A DNA stretch of 64,000 bases, from contig OX463785.1 of the NCBI GenBank assembly GCA_949825025.1, positions 5,993,979-6,057,978 of the forward strand, written 5' to 3'. The translations under genes were made by a program, and so were the position numbers. This document shows, piece after piece, positions 23,650 to 64,000 of the stretch (position 1 is its first letter; every line of letters starts with the position of its first letter). The notes beneath the pieces were generated by a model. It was not told the origin of the DNA. It saw nothing but the letters and a program-made list of their open reading frames with translations, and did no database searches. Origin of the DNA: Siphlonurus alternatus (lineage: Eukaryota; Arthropoda; Insecta; Ephemeroptera; Siphlonuridae).

Positions 23650-24305
23650 CTGATATTAAAGTAGAGTGAGTGATTTCATTTTTTCGAATATTTTATTTTT
23701 TTAAAAATAGTTTAACTCGCCTTCTATTGAGAAATGAAAACCAAAAAATTCAATCTCAAATAGCTTCACCACAAAAAATTCCCAAAGTTGGTGTTTCGGA
23801 GGCCTTTAACATGCATCCTTATGGAACAGAAAACAGCTTTTTACTCCAACTTTGTCTGAACTATGGTACCAATTAAAAAATATGCACGTAATCTATGATG
23901 AATTCTTTAATGGATTTTCAAATAAAAAAAAAATTTACAGAGCCGTTTCAAAATCTAGAAAATCCTTATGGGAATTAACCCGCAAAAATTTCAATATTTT
24001 TTTTCGGAAAAATGGCTCGGTACTTTTTTTTATTTGAAAATTCATTAAAGAATTCATCATAGATTATGTATGTACTTTTTTAATTGGCAGCATAGTTCAG
24101 ACAAAGTTAGAGCAAAAAGCTGTTTTCTGTTCCATAAGGATGCATGTTAAAGGCCTCCGAAACACCATCTTTGGAAATTTTTTGTGGTGAAGCTATTTGA
24201 GATGAAATTTTTTGGTTTTCATTTCTTAATAGAAGGCAGGTTAAACTATTTTTAGAAAATAAAATATTCAAAAAAATTAAATCGCTCACTCTACTTTAAT
24301 GGCCT
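23650..24305. repeat. 650-bp foldback element
   Basis: The arms pair from AAAGTAGAGTGAGTGATTTC / CGCTCACTCTACTTT at the ends. They continue through TTTCGGAGGCCTTTAACATG and ATGATGAATTCTTTAATGGA to a short unpaired centre near 23960. Only one copy was noticed. It has no long ORF. Confidence 0.85.
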
Positions 24306-24507
24306 ACTAAAGCTTAGGGCCTATTGTCTTTTACTGGCTATGATTCAACTCACGTCGTCAGCATTAAATCATAATTATATTGTATGTATCACTATACAAA
24401 TTTATAACTCATTTTGTAATTGTAATAAATATGTAGTAAAAAATATAATTCATTCCAATTTTGAATTTATTGTTTCATTTATTTATAACCATATTATAAT
24501 TTATTTT

Positions 24508-24640
<133 letters not shown>

Positions 24641-25703
24641 GTTGGAGGTAGTTAGGTAGGACAGTCACACACCTTCCCTTCTCGGTTTACATTTTAATTA
24701 ATAATTCTGTTTGAAACAAGATTTTTTTTAAAAAAAGAAAAGAAAGCAAAAAAATCTAGGAAATAAAACTAGCATAATTGTTTGAAAGAGAAACTTTTTA
24801 TTAACGGTAATAAAATGTAACAAATAACTCATTTTCCCTAAATATATTCACATTTTATTCAATAATAATGAACATTGTCTTTTTTTTTAAAAAAAATTCT
24901 GTGATTAAGATTCATATTCTGTCAAATTTAATTTAAGTATGGTCAGCTGTGAAATAAGTCAAGTGCTCGCGAAAATTTAAATGGCTTATTTCTTAGCTGC
25001 TCTTACAATATTTTACAAAATAATAATTGTATAATATATATATTATCTGTTAATTAGGACATTTCGACTCTCTTAAATTTAATGTTATTTATTTCCAATG
25101 TCCCACTATCTCTTATGGGATTCAAATTTAAAAATGAGTGCTTTAACACACAATATTTTTATGTCGTAAAATCAAATAATTTTTTTTAATAAAGTGCAAA
25201 AGAAACTGCAATATTTAAATTTAACATACTGTACAAAAGGAGTTTCCTAATACTTGTATGAGCAAATAAAAAGAGAAAAAAAAAACATAAATAGAGGCTT
25301 CAAGTTAGTTGATTTTGCGTTGTCCCCATATCGTCCTATTCAAACTTATACAAAAAACTCAAAATTGCTTTTTTGACATTAAAGAAATTTTTTAGAGAAC
25401 AATAAACTCTTGATTCATAGTCAGAGGAATCCTAAATGGAAATGCTGGGAGGTAGGAAATGTTTTCAAATTAATAGCTTTAATATATAATTACAGAGAAA
25501 AAATATCAAATTTTCTATTATGGTGGCTTATGGAGAAAATTTTGCCACCGGGGGGAACACTTAAAGCCTCTATTGCCTATTGAAATTATATATATAAAAA
25601 AAAAATAAAGTTTATAGTTCATATACATGCTCTATCTTGAAGTTCTTTTTACTGTGACGATGAAGGATGGTTCGGTATTGCGATGGACCCCACATTCAGG
25701 CTC
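24641..25703. other. FASN 3' flank and probable 3' UTR
   Basis: AT-rich DNA after the FASN stop codon. Minus-strand AATAAA words occur at 25088-25093 and 24797-24802. Which one ends the transcript cannot be told. No other gene is supported. Confidence 0.4.
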
Positions 25704-52811
<27,108 letters not shown>

Positions 52812-52935
52812 GGCGAACACTGATCTATACCGGACACTGGACAGACCTACTGGACAGACCTACTGACTTGCAGACAGTCAGTGAGTACCGGCCCTCGTAA
52901 CCAACAGCTTATAAACGAAGGAAACGTGACGTCAT
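52812..52935 (-). promoter_or_regulatory. FASN core promoter and 5' UTR
   Basis: On the minus strand a perfect CRE, TGACGTCA (52927-52934), is followed 12 bp later by a TATA-like TTTATAAG (52908-52915). Transcription likely starts near 52880. The leader carries a tandem AGTAGGTCTGTCC duplication and ends GCCATGG. The start site is inferred, not mapped. Confidence 0.5.
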
Positions 52936-53079
52936 CCTTTGTTTGTCTTTTGAATATGCATTACCTCTAGACTGTTGAGATATACACGGTCAGAAATTTA
53001 CTGTTTGTCAATACTACTATATAATCAATTTACTGCAATTTACTTCTAATAAAATTAAGAAATTAACAATTTCATGATT

Positions 53080-53230
53080 TTTTTTTATTGCACATTTTTT
53101 GTATACAGAACCTTGAGTTATGTATTTTTAAGATTCCTTTGAGCCCTCTTAAAATCGAGTTGAAAGACGCTGTGACGTCATAGTCATGCAACATCTTTCC
53201 CTAATTTGGTTATATTTGTATATGTTAAAT
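53080..53230. repeat. Relative of the CTTGAGTTATGTATT repeat family
   Basis: ACCTTGAGTTATGTATTTTT and AAAGACGCTGTGACGTCATA, then GTCATGCAA, as at 41530 and 54535. Confidence 0.65.
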
Positions 53231-53600
53231 ATTCACACTTTTTTAATGGTCCTTTTATAATGCCAAGTTTATTAACAAAAATACATTATGGATTAAGAAA
53301 TGAAAAAATTATCTCTACAAATAATTAATTACGTACACGTTTACAAAACTGAATAAATATTATTCATTAAATAATTTGAAACTTAATTAACATGTTCTCG
53401 AACCAGTATACTGTAAGAAGAAATGTACTTCTTATAAGAAATGCCTATATTATATCGTTTTAAAATACTTTCTAACACACGTATTAAATCACATTTAAAT
53501 TTAAGCTTATTTTTAGGATTATAGCAGTGATAACAGAATGCAAAACGCTGTAAATACTTTACATTTTATGCATTGTCCACTTGAAATTAGTTAGCATAAT

Positions 53601-53757
53601 TGGGCGCGATTCACGAAGCAGTTAGCAAGGTTTTTAACCATGTTTAGCTTAACCACGTTTAACTAGGTGGTTTAACACGTAAAACAGGTATAGTTAAACG
53701 TGGTTAAGTCAAACATGGGTTAGAAACCTGACTTAAATGCTTCGTGAATCGCACCCA
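53601..53757. repeat. Palindromic MITE family D copy 2
   Basis: GCGCGATTCACGAAGCAGTT pairs TTAAATGCTTCGTGAATCGC. AACCACGTTTAACTA and its complement are inside. Confidence 0.85.
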
Positions 53758-53945
53758 TTAAATATTTCAACAAAATTTTTATTTAGATGTATTATTTAAT
53801 TTGTTTTCTAATTTCTCTCTCATTTTCCTGTAAAAATTACTAATTATAGTAATTATTATGACCAAAACAGGATTATACTGAGGTTAGTGGACATTTATAC
53901 TCGCATATATATTGTAGCGCGATAATAATTATTTTATTTGTACGT

Positions 53946-53947
<2 letters not shown>

Positions 53948-54008
<61 letters not shown>
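53948..54008. repeat. (GA)n microsatellite
   Basis: About 30 GA units. Confidence 0.95.
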
Positions 54009-54010
<2 letters not shown>

Positions 54011-54359
54011 AGTTTTAATATAATAAATTAATTATTATAATAATATATTATTTTATTTAATGCTTATTTTAAATTTTATTGTAATATTATTGTATATATT
54101 TCATGTATATATTTCTTTGGTGTTTCGAATCAAAATAGCAATCAAAATAACAATATACAAAATTTTATTCACACTGTCAATTCTCATACAAAATTAATTT
54201 TTAAGGAATATAAACGATAAAAAAAATAGTTCACATTACAATCGATTGCTTAATTTATGTCAAAAAAATTAATATAATGTTTTTGCTTTCAATAATAGGC
54301 CGATAGGGTACTCCATAACCCTGGCTGGTACAATATTATGTAACTATTTACTGAAAAAA

Positions 54360-54361
<2 letters not shown>

Positions 54362-54431
<70 letters not shown>

Positions 54432-54455
54432 CATATACATATATTATATATATAA
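54362..54455. repeat. (TA)n microsatellite with TACATA variants
   Basis: TA repeat followed by four TACATA-type units. Confidence 0.95.
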
Positions 54456-54534
54456 TAAATTGTCATTATATTTTGACGTGGGCAGATCAAAGAGAATATT
54501 AAAATTCACCAAACACCCCTATTTTCTTGCAATG

Positions 54535-54700
54535 AACAACCTTCATGAAAAAAAATAAATGTATAGTAGATAGAGAACCTTAAATTAATTGAATTATGTA
54601 TTGTCAATATTTTTTCATATTTTTTTTTTTCAATCCTTAAAAGCGTGCTAAAAAACGCTGTGACGTCATAGTCATGCAAATATTGAATTGAATTTTGATA
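54535..54700. repeat. Relative of the CTTGAGTTATGTATT repeat family
   Basis: AATTATGTATTGTCAATATT and AAAAACGCTGTGACGTCATA, then GTCATGCAAATATT. It lies just downstream of the possible orphan gene. Confidence 0.65.
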
Positions 54701-54732
54701 TAAATTATATTGATGTACTGTACAATACAATT

Positions 54733-54738
54733 TTTATT
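54733..54738 (-). terminator. Poly(A) signal AATAAA of the candidate orphan gene
   Basis: AATAAA on the minus strand about 30 nt after the stop codon at 54768. In AT-rich DNA this alone is weak evidence. Confidence 0.35.
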
Positions 54739-54767
54739 GCACCCTATTGTGTTGTTAATTAATTACA

Positions 54768-55103
54768 CTATAATAAAAAATAGTAATTAATATAATTATA
54801 CTGTTTATTTTTTAAAACTAAATAATAAAATTCTAAATCTGAAATATATGCATAATATGTAATTTCATACAAATCTCTACATTTTGCTGCCTGAATTACT
54901 ATTACGAAATTAGTGTTATATAATAATCTCGGTGGATTGAATTTTTGTAAAGAATCCTTTAGCCATGATTTCCAACAATGACGTAGGACGGTCAATTGTT
55001 GTCGGTATCTGATCTGAATATCGACTGTGTCGTGGGAAAGTGATGGTTTGACAAAGGTAGTTCTCACAAGGTCACGGTTGCTGCTGTCGCTTTCAGGGGA
55101 CAT
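54768..55103 (-). CDS. Candidate intronless gene, 111-aa orphan protein
   Basis: Minus-strand ORF from an ATG in AAACAATGT to TAG. The product starts MSPESDSSNRDLVRTTFVKP, is basic and Trp-containing in the middle (HCWKSWLKDSLQKF), and becomes rich in Tyr/Ile/Leu toward the C-terminus. I do not recognise a family. There is no signal peptide. A near-ideal core promoter ends 11 nt upstream and an AATAAA follows the stop, so the three parts make a compact transcription unit. The first half has balanced codon use, while the last third is AT-rich and could be chance open frame. Alternatively this is the first exon of a longer gene: CCTT|GTGAGA inside the ORF could act as a donor after MSPESDSSNRDL. 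Confidence 0.4.
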   Translation of the reverse strand: MSPESDSSNRDLVRTTFVKPSLSHDTVDIQIRYRQQLTVLRHCWKSWLKDSLQKFNPPRLLYNTNFVIVIQAAKCRDLYEITYYAYISDLEFYYLVLKNKQYNYINYYFLL

Positions 55104-55146
55104 TGTTTGTAAATGACCACGAGGCAACACTTAGTTTACTTTTATA
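55104..55146 (-). promoter_or_regulatory. TATA-initiator core promoter
   Basis: On the minus strand, TATAAAAG at 55146-55139 lies 32 nt before the A of TCATTT (55116-55111; A at 55114), a match to the arthropod initiator consensus. The predicted leader before the ATG at 55103 is only 11 nt. Confidence 0.5.
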
Positions 55147-55683
55147 GACTGTCGTGTGTATACCAAAATATTCAATAATTAGCTCAATTTATGTATGAAA
55201 ATTAATGTGTTTATGTAATAATGAACTTCTCTTGCAATTAAAATTTAGATTTCTATAATTTATAAAATTTTAATATTTATTAAGTTTCTAAAATTAATTT
55301 TAAATGGAGTTTTGAGTTTTGAAAAAAAAAAAAGTGTCTTTTCAGTCTATGTATTTTAACATTAAAAACCAATCATGATGATAACAATATGAGAAAAGCG
55401 TGCAATTTTGTATAGTGTTATACTTAATATTATATATGTATCATGAAATTCATGAAATATGTGTGGGAAAGTTGTTGATTGATTTCAATAAATATTTGTC
55501 AAAACATTTAATATAAGGAGCGATATAGGTGCTTCTGTTAACAATTTTCCATTTTATTAATTATGCTACTTATATATTGAGATTTTTAATCATATATTTT
55601 TTATTCCATCATTAAAACAATTAAGCGGAGTTCTGAAATTTGTATGATACAAATTTATTTTCCAGAACATCTTATTTTTAATA

Positions 55684-55997
55684 GAGTATTGTCCTCAAAT
55701 TTTTTTATTGCAGAAATGGATAGAGGGTGCATAGTTATGCTACCCTGATTTTTTTCAGATTTTTTAGAGCCCGGGAACAATTTTTAAAAATTTATTGTAA
55801 GTCCTTTACGTGACATCACGAGACGCCGCTCCTTAAGAAAAAGATAGGACTTGCCGCCGCGTGACGTCACATAAAGGACTTTCAATAATTTTTTAAAAAT
55901 ACTTCCCGGACTCTAAAAAATCTGAAAAAAATCAGGGTAGCACAACTTTGCACCCTCTATCCATTTCTGCAATAAAAAAAGTTGAGGACAATACTCT
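55684..55997. repeat. MITE family A, intact palindrome
   Basis: GAGTATTGTCCTCAAATTTT and its complement bound nearly perfect 150-bp arms. The possible TA duplication is seen as TA|GAGTATTG ... CAATACTC|TA. Confidence 0.9.
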
Positions 55998-56590
55998 ATC
56001 ATCTCAATTATGCCAATTACTTCATTATTTTTTATTATTGTTGTTATTATTTTGTAATTACTGAATTAGATGTCTTAGTTCTAAATATCCTGAGAAAGTA
56101 TTTATTTATGAACACATCAATATACAATAAAATTATTATTACTATTATAAAAATAGAATTTCAATATTTTGTTGCAGAACAAAAATTGTTTTCATGTAAT
56201 TTACATATACTAATTTTCTTTATGAAATGAAATGTCAAACAAATCAAGCAGAAACTGTATGTAAACAATGACCATCCAATTACAGACCAAGATGGTTCAT
56301 TGCTGCTTTTATCTCTAAATGTTATATGCTATATATAAAATAATTTAAAAATATATATTACATATTATATCAGATCTATTGCTAAATTAGATTAGCTTCC
56401 ATGCAATGTTAAAAATTTTACTGACCAACAGATTATGCATCTGTTGTTGAAAACTATAAATTATATTTTAAAGTATTGTGATGTACTGTACAACATAATA
56501 TAAAATTATTTTCTTATGTAAAATTATTGAGAAAAGTACCCAAAACTGTGAAATAATATATTTGATGCTTATTTACTGCTACAACCTTTT

Positions 56591-56707
<117 letters not shown>

Positions 56708-56861
56708 ACATTTAATTATGTTTATTTTAATAATATGCTGTAGATTTATTTATCCATATAATTATTTTGTACTTTGAGTGAAAAAAAGGAACATTTTATG
56801 TTATATTCATTCACTTATTAAGGAAGGCAATAAATAAAAACAAATAAAAAACAGTAGCCTT

Positions 56862-57255
56862 AATTCCTTAAGGGTAAAACAACATGAAACATCGATTGTT
56901 GTAGTCCCATTTGATTAACATGTAAAAACCTTTGCAACGACTTCATAATAATTCTGATATTTTTTTAAAGTTCTTAGCACCAAAAAAATAAAGAAAAAAT
57001 TTCAAAACAATCGGACGATCCAATTTTTTTAAATCAATTTTTAAATTTTCAGTATAGGGCTTTCCCATGGAGACCTAAACTAAGAAATTAATTTAAAAAA
57101 ATTGGATCGTCTGATTGTTTTGAAATTTTTTCCACATTTTTTTGATGCTAAGAACTGTCTCTAAAAAAAACATTAGAATTTTTATGAGGTTGCTAAGGTT
57201 GACATGTTAATCAAATGGGACTACAACAATCGATGTTTCATGTTGTCTTACCATT
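56862..57255. repeat. 400-bp palindromic element family P, copy 2
   Basis: GGTAAAACAACATGAAACATC pairs GATGTTTCATGTTGTCTTACC-type end. It shares CAAATGG, TTAACATGT and AGTATAGGGCTTTCCCATGG-like central words with 14403-14798. Confidence 0.85.
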
Positions 57256-57455
57256 AAGATAGATTAATTGACTGTGCAGCATTAAAGTTTATTTTTATCA
57301 TTTAATTATGATTTGAAATAATTAAATTTAATCTAGATAGTAATTTTATTATTATTTTATCATTGTATTCAACTATTCAAATTTTTGTAAAATAAATTAA
57401 TTTGCAACTTGTTTAATAATAAAATAAAAAAAGCATATGTATTTTTATTTTAAAT

Positions 57456-57461
57456 TTTATT
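57456..57461 (-). terminator. Poly(A) signal AATAAA of the two-exon gene
   Basis: Minus-strand AATAAA about 110 nt after the stop at 57571, with a second at 57444-57449. Confidence 0.45.
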
Positions 57462-57570
57462 CAAGAAAACTGATATAATTTTATTGTATAAACATATAAA
57501 AATTTCCAGCCCAGTTATCTAGGTATAAATGCAAAATTCTTTTACAGTTTTCTTCTTCTGTAAGTTTTCT

Positions 57571-61232
<3,662 letters not shown>

Positions 61233-61424
61233 TGCTTTACTCCTGTTTTTATATTTTTATGACACAAAAACGAAACAGAATGGAGAACGAGTACGTTTTG
61301 ATCAAGCATGGAAGAGCATACGCATGAGTATGGCCCTCTGGTGGTAGTGACGTCATTGAAAAAAATCATCAAAACGAGGGATTAAAAAAGAGGAGATAAC
61401 ACCCCCAACATTTAAAAGAATCCC

Positions 61425-61725
61425 ACACATGAAAATTATGAAACATATTAATTTAAAATGTTTTCCTCTACACCCCCTATCAGTAACTAAAATATCAGAC
61501 GTATACAAATTTGATATAATTTTCGAGTTATCAATTTTTAAAGTTGACGCATATAAAATGGAGAAATGGAACTTCCATGTTAAATTAGTCAACTTTAAAA
61601 ATTGATAATTAGATCGAATTTGAATTCGTGATATTTTTTAGTTACTGATAGTATGTGAGAGGGGATGTATAGAGGAGAACATTTTAAAATATTAAGTTTC
61701 ATAATTGTTATATTTATGTGGAAAT
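61425..61725. repeat. Palindromic element upstream of the two-exon gene
   Basis: Arms pair around the word GTTAAATTAG: AACATATTAATTTAAAATGT with ACATTTTAAAATATTAAGTT, CAGTAACTAAAATATCA with TGATATTTTTTAGTTACTG, and ATCAATTTTTAAAGTTGAC with its complement. Confidence 0.75.
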
Positions 61726-62192
61726 AGACCTCAAAATCCCTTGCTTCATTAACTTTTTTGAAATTAAAATTACTAATGAATAATGAACAATTGCACATAG
61801 CAGCTGCCTTGTATAAATGATATTTAATAAAATATGATAATTGGGACCAAGAGCGTTTTATTGACACAAAAAATATAAGATTTGTTTCATTTTGCTCACA
61901 ACTCATTGGTGATATTTTGAATTAGACCAATGAAATTAAATCTCAATTAAATATAAAACAAAATATGCAAAACTAATATTATAGCTGACTACATTTAACT
62001 GCACTTTTTTCTCAAAACACAATGTTAAACACATTTTACACGACTTGCTTCTCATTTACAAAGTTTTATACTGTTCTTTAAAAAGAACATCCTTCTCAGC
62101 GGATTTTAAATTAACCACAAATATTAACGTTTCATTATATTTTTACCACATCCCACACGACGTAGCTTCTCCCGCAATGCCTGATCTATACT

Positions 62193-62415
62193 TAGAACTT
62201 AAGTATACCACGTAACCTCTTTCTAGCATTCTGATTGGCTAAATGTTATCACATGGTAACTTAAAGTACTGAGTATAGGTTAGAGTATGACATGGTAGCT
62301 ATATTTACTAGATAATAGTGACACGGATTTGAATTTTCAAATTCTGTGCTTGGTTCCAATTCGAATTCATTGCATGCTATAGACCATAGCCCTCTGGTGG
62401 AACCAGAGGGCTATG
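62193..62415. repeat. Two small inverted repeats
   Basis: CTATACTTAG/CTGAGTATAG ends at 62193-62282, and a perfect hairpin ATAGCCCTCTGG...CCAGAGGGCTAT at 62387-62415. Confidence 0.6.
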
Positions 62416-62581
62416 TATAGACAATCGAATCAATCCCGGTAAGTCAAAGTAATTACATTTTCTAATAATTGTCTGATCCTTATATATGGGTCTTAATCAA
62501 TGTAAATTAAGCACGACAATAATAATAATTATAATAATATTGGTCTCTAGTTACCTTGGCTTAGAAGGAAGTGTCATGTTT

Positions 62582-62582
62582 A

Positions 62583-62625
<43 letters not shown>

Positions 62626-62630
62626 TATAA
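62582..62630. repeat. (TA)n microsatellite
   Basis: Pure TA run. Confidence 0.95.
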
Positions 62631-62682
62631 TAAGAAAATGAAAGTTGCATGCGAGGTATCATAATGAGTGTGTGATTTGATA

Positions 62683-62850
62683 ATTACCTTGAAACTGGGC
62701 TATCACCCTCGCTGATAAAGTTTACACGTTGCACTTAAAAAACAAACACATTTGAAACGTACGGTTGTTTCAACTGTGTGTTTTTTAAGTGCATCAAGTA
62801 TACATTATCATATCAGCGAGGGCGATAGCCCAGTATCAAGGTAATTATCA
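62683..62850. repeat. Palindromic element with GATAATTACCTTGA ends
   Basis: GATAATTACCTTGAAACTGG pairs CCAGTATCAAGGTAATTATC. ATCACCCTCGCTGATAA pairs inside, with centre near ACGTACGGTTG. Confidence 0.85.
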
Positions 62851-63720
62851 AATTACACACATATTTATATACAGTACATATTATATTATATATATATAGT
62901 ATAAATACATTCTATTTATAGAATCATTTAATAAAAGGGAGAATATTTATATTTACATTTTGTAATTTTTTTTCCTATCTTATTATGGAAAAATATGAAA
63001 TTTGAAAATCTGTAACTCGTTTAGAAGAAGTTGTTTCTTTTTTACAATTTAAGCTATTTTTAACTTAACCTTCCATAGTGTGAAAAATAACCATGCGTGA
63101 GGTGCAATGCTTTTCATAAGTGACCAAAATAGACATCAAACTCTCGCCTTGAATTGTTTATTTCTCGTTGCTATTGACGTCATTAGGAGAATATAAATAT
63201 ACATTTGGTGGATTTCACCTGAGTGATTAAAAAAGTGGCGCCATTTTCAATTTAAAATTCTTTATTCAATTATTTTGGTTGTACATTGACAAACTTGGAT
63301 CACGTCAGGATAAAAAAAGGATAATAATAATAAAAAAAGTCATAACCAACAAAAGCTGAAATAAATTATGATAGTAAGTCCACGCATTTAAAGGCGTTTG
63401 GTCATGAAATAAATTTGAAAAAGCTGTAATTATTTCAAAAAAATTTAATAAATAAAATTATTTCACATATTTAATTGTTGATAACATGTCATGTCTTTAT
63501 TTATTATTTACATAACTTGTACAGATATACATGGTGACTATATATTATTTTTAACTTATTATATTTTAAACTATTTGTTTTCTATCAGCTGTTTTAGCTA
63601 TAAAATCAGCATGCACAATAACTACAGTCAAATTTACATGATATTCCTTCCGGAGCCGGAAGTGTTGAATTTCTGACCTTTTTGTTTTTATTTCAGCGTT
63701 GCAATTTCACAAATAGGTCA
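62851..63720. other. AT-rich intergenic DNA
   Basis: No gene is supported. CCTTCCGGAGCCGGAAGTG at 63647 is a scrap of the family E motif. Confidence 0.6.
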
Positions 63721-63726
63721 GTAATG

Positions 63727-64000
63727 GAGAATCGACCTAATTTTTTTATTACAGAAATGAATAGAGGATGCAAAGTTAAGCTACCCTGATTTATTTCAGG
63801 ATTTTTAGAGCCCGGGATCTATTTTTAAAACATAATTGAAAGTTCTTTTTGTGACGTCACGAGACGCCGCTCCTTAAGAAAAAGATAGGAATTGCCGCCG
63901 CGTGACGTCACAAAAAGGACTTTCAATAATTTTTTAAAAATAGTTCCGGGACTCATAAAAAATCTGAAAAAAATCAGGGTAGCATAACTTTGCACCCTCT
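63727..64000. repeat. MITE family A copy cut by the window end
   Basis: ATGGAGAATCGACC at the left, then GCCCGGGATCTATTTTTAAA, GTGACGTCACGAGACGCCGC and the complementary right arm up to TTTGCACCCTCT at the edge. Confidence 0.85.

Overview
The window is animal nuclear DNA, most likely from an arthropod. It is AT-rich and crowded with introns, simple repeats and short inverted-repeat transposons. The coding exons stand out as GC-richer islands, and the two recognisable genes look arthropod-like. No species can be named from sequence alone; the multi-intron fatty acid synthase and 5S- and tRNA-derived SINEs would suit a crustacean or another non-dipteran arthropod.

Layout. 1-4.9 kb: repeats, plus one minus-strand first exon (4891-4992) encoding a signal peptide and the start of an EMI-like domain; the rest of that gene was not found here and probably lies beyond the left edge. 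5.1-7.5 kb: a 2.3-kb transposon-like element with subterminal arrays of CCTGTA/CCAGTA words in opposite orientations. 7.5-16.4 kb: AT-rich intergenic DNA with nested MITEs and a 5S-derived SINE. 16.4-22.6 kb: a complete six-exon RanBP1 gene on the plus strand (254 aa) with a cell-cycle-type promoter. 22.6-25.7 kb: a 650-bp foldback and intergenic DNA. 25.7-52.8 kb: a complete 27-exon type I fatty acid synthase on the minus strand (KS-MAT-DH-pseudoMT-ER-KR-ACP-TE). Its exon sum is 7320 nt (2439 aa), every splice phase agrees, and all catalytic residues are present. 54.7-55.2 kb: a probable intronless orphan gene (111 aa, minus strand) with TATA box, initiator and poly(A) signal. 57.4-61.2 kb: a probable two-exon minus-strand gene for a 94-aa acidic protein with a cyclin-docking-like motif. 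61.3-64 kb: repeats.

The genes do not form a functional cluster. FASN makes palmitate in the cytosol; RanBP1 assists RanGTP hydrolysis in nuclear transport and mitosis. What links the region is its repeat biology: at least twenty families of palindromic MITE-like elements, several nested in one another, many carrying a TGACGTCA core, and many lying just inside FASN 5' splice sites. Exon boundaries were placed by reading splice signals, frame continuity and remembered family motifs. No alignment was run.
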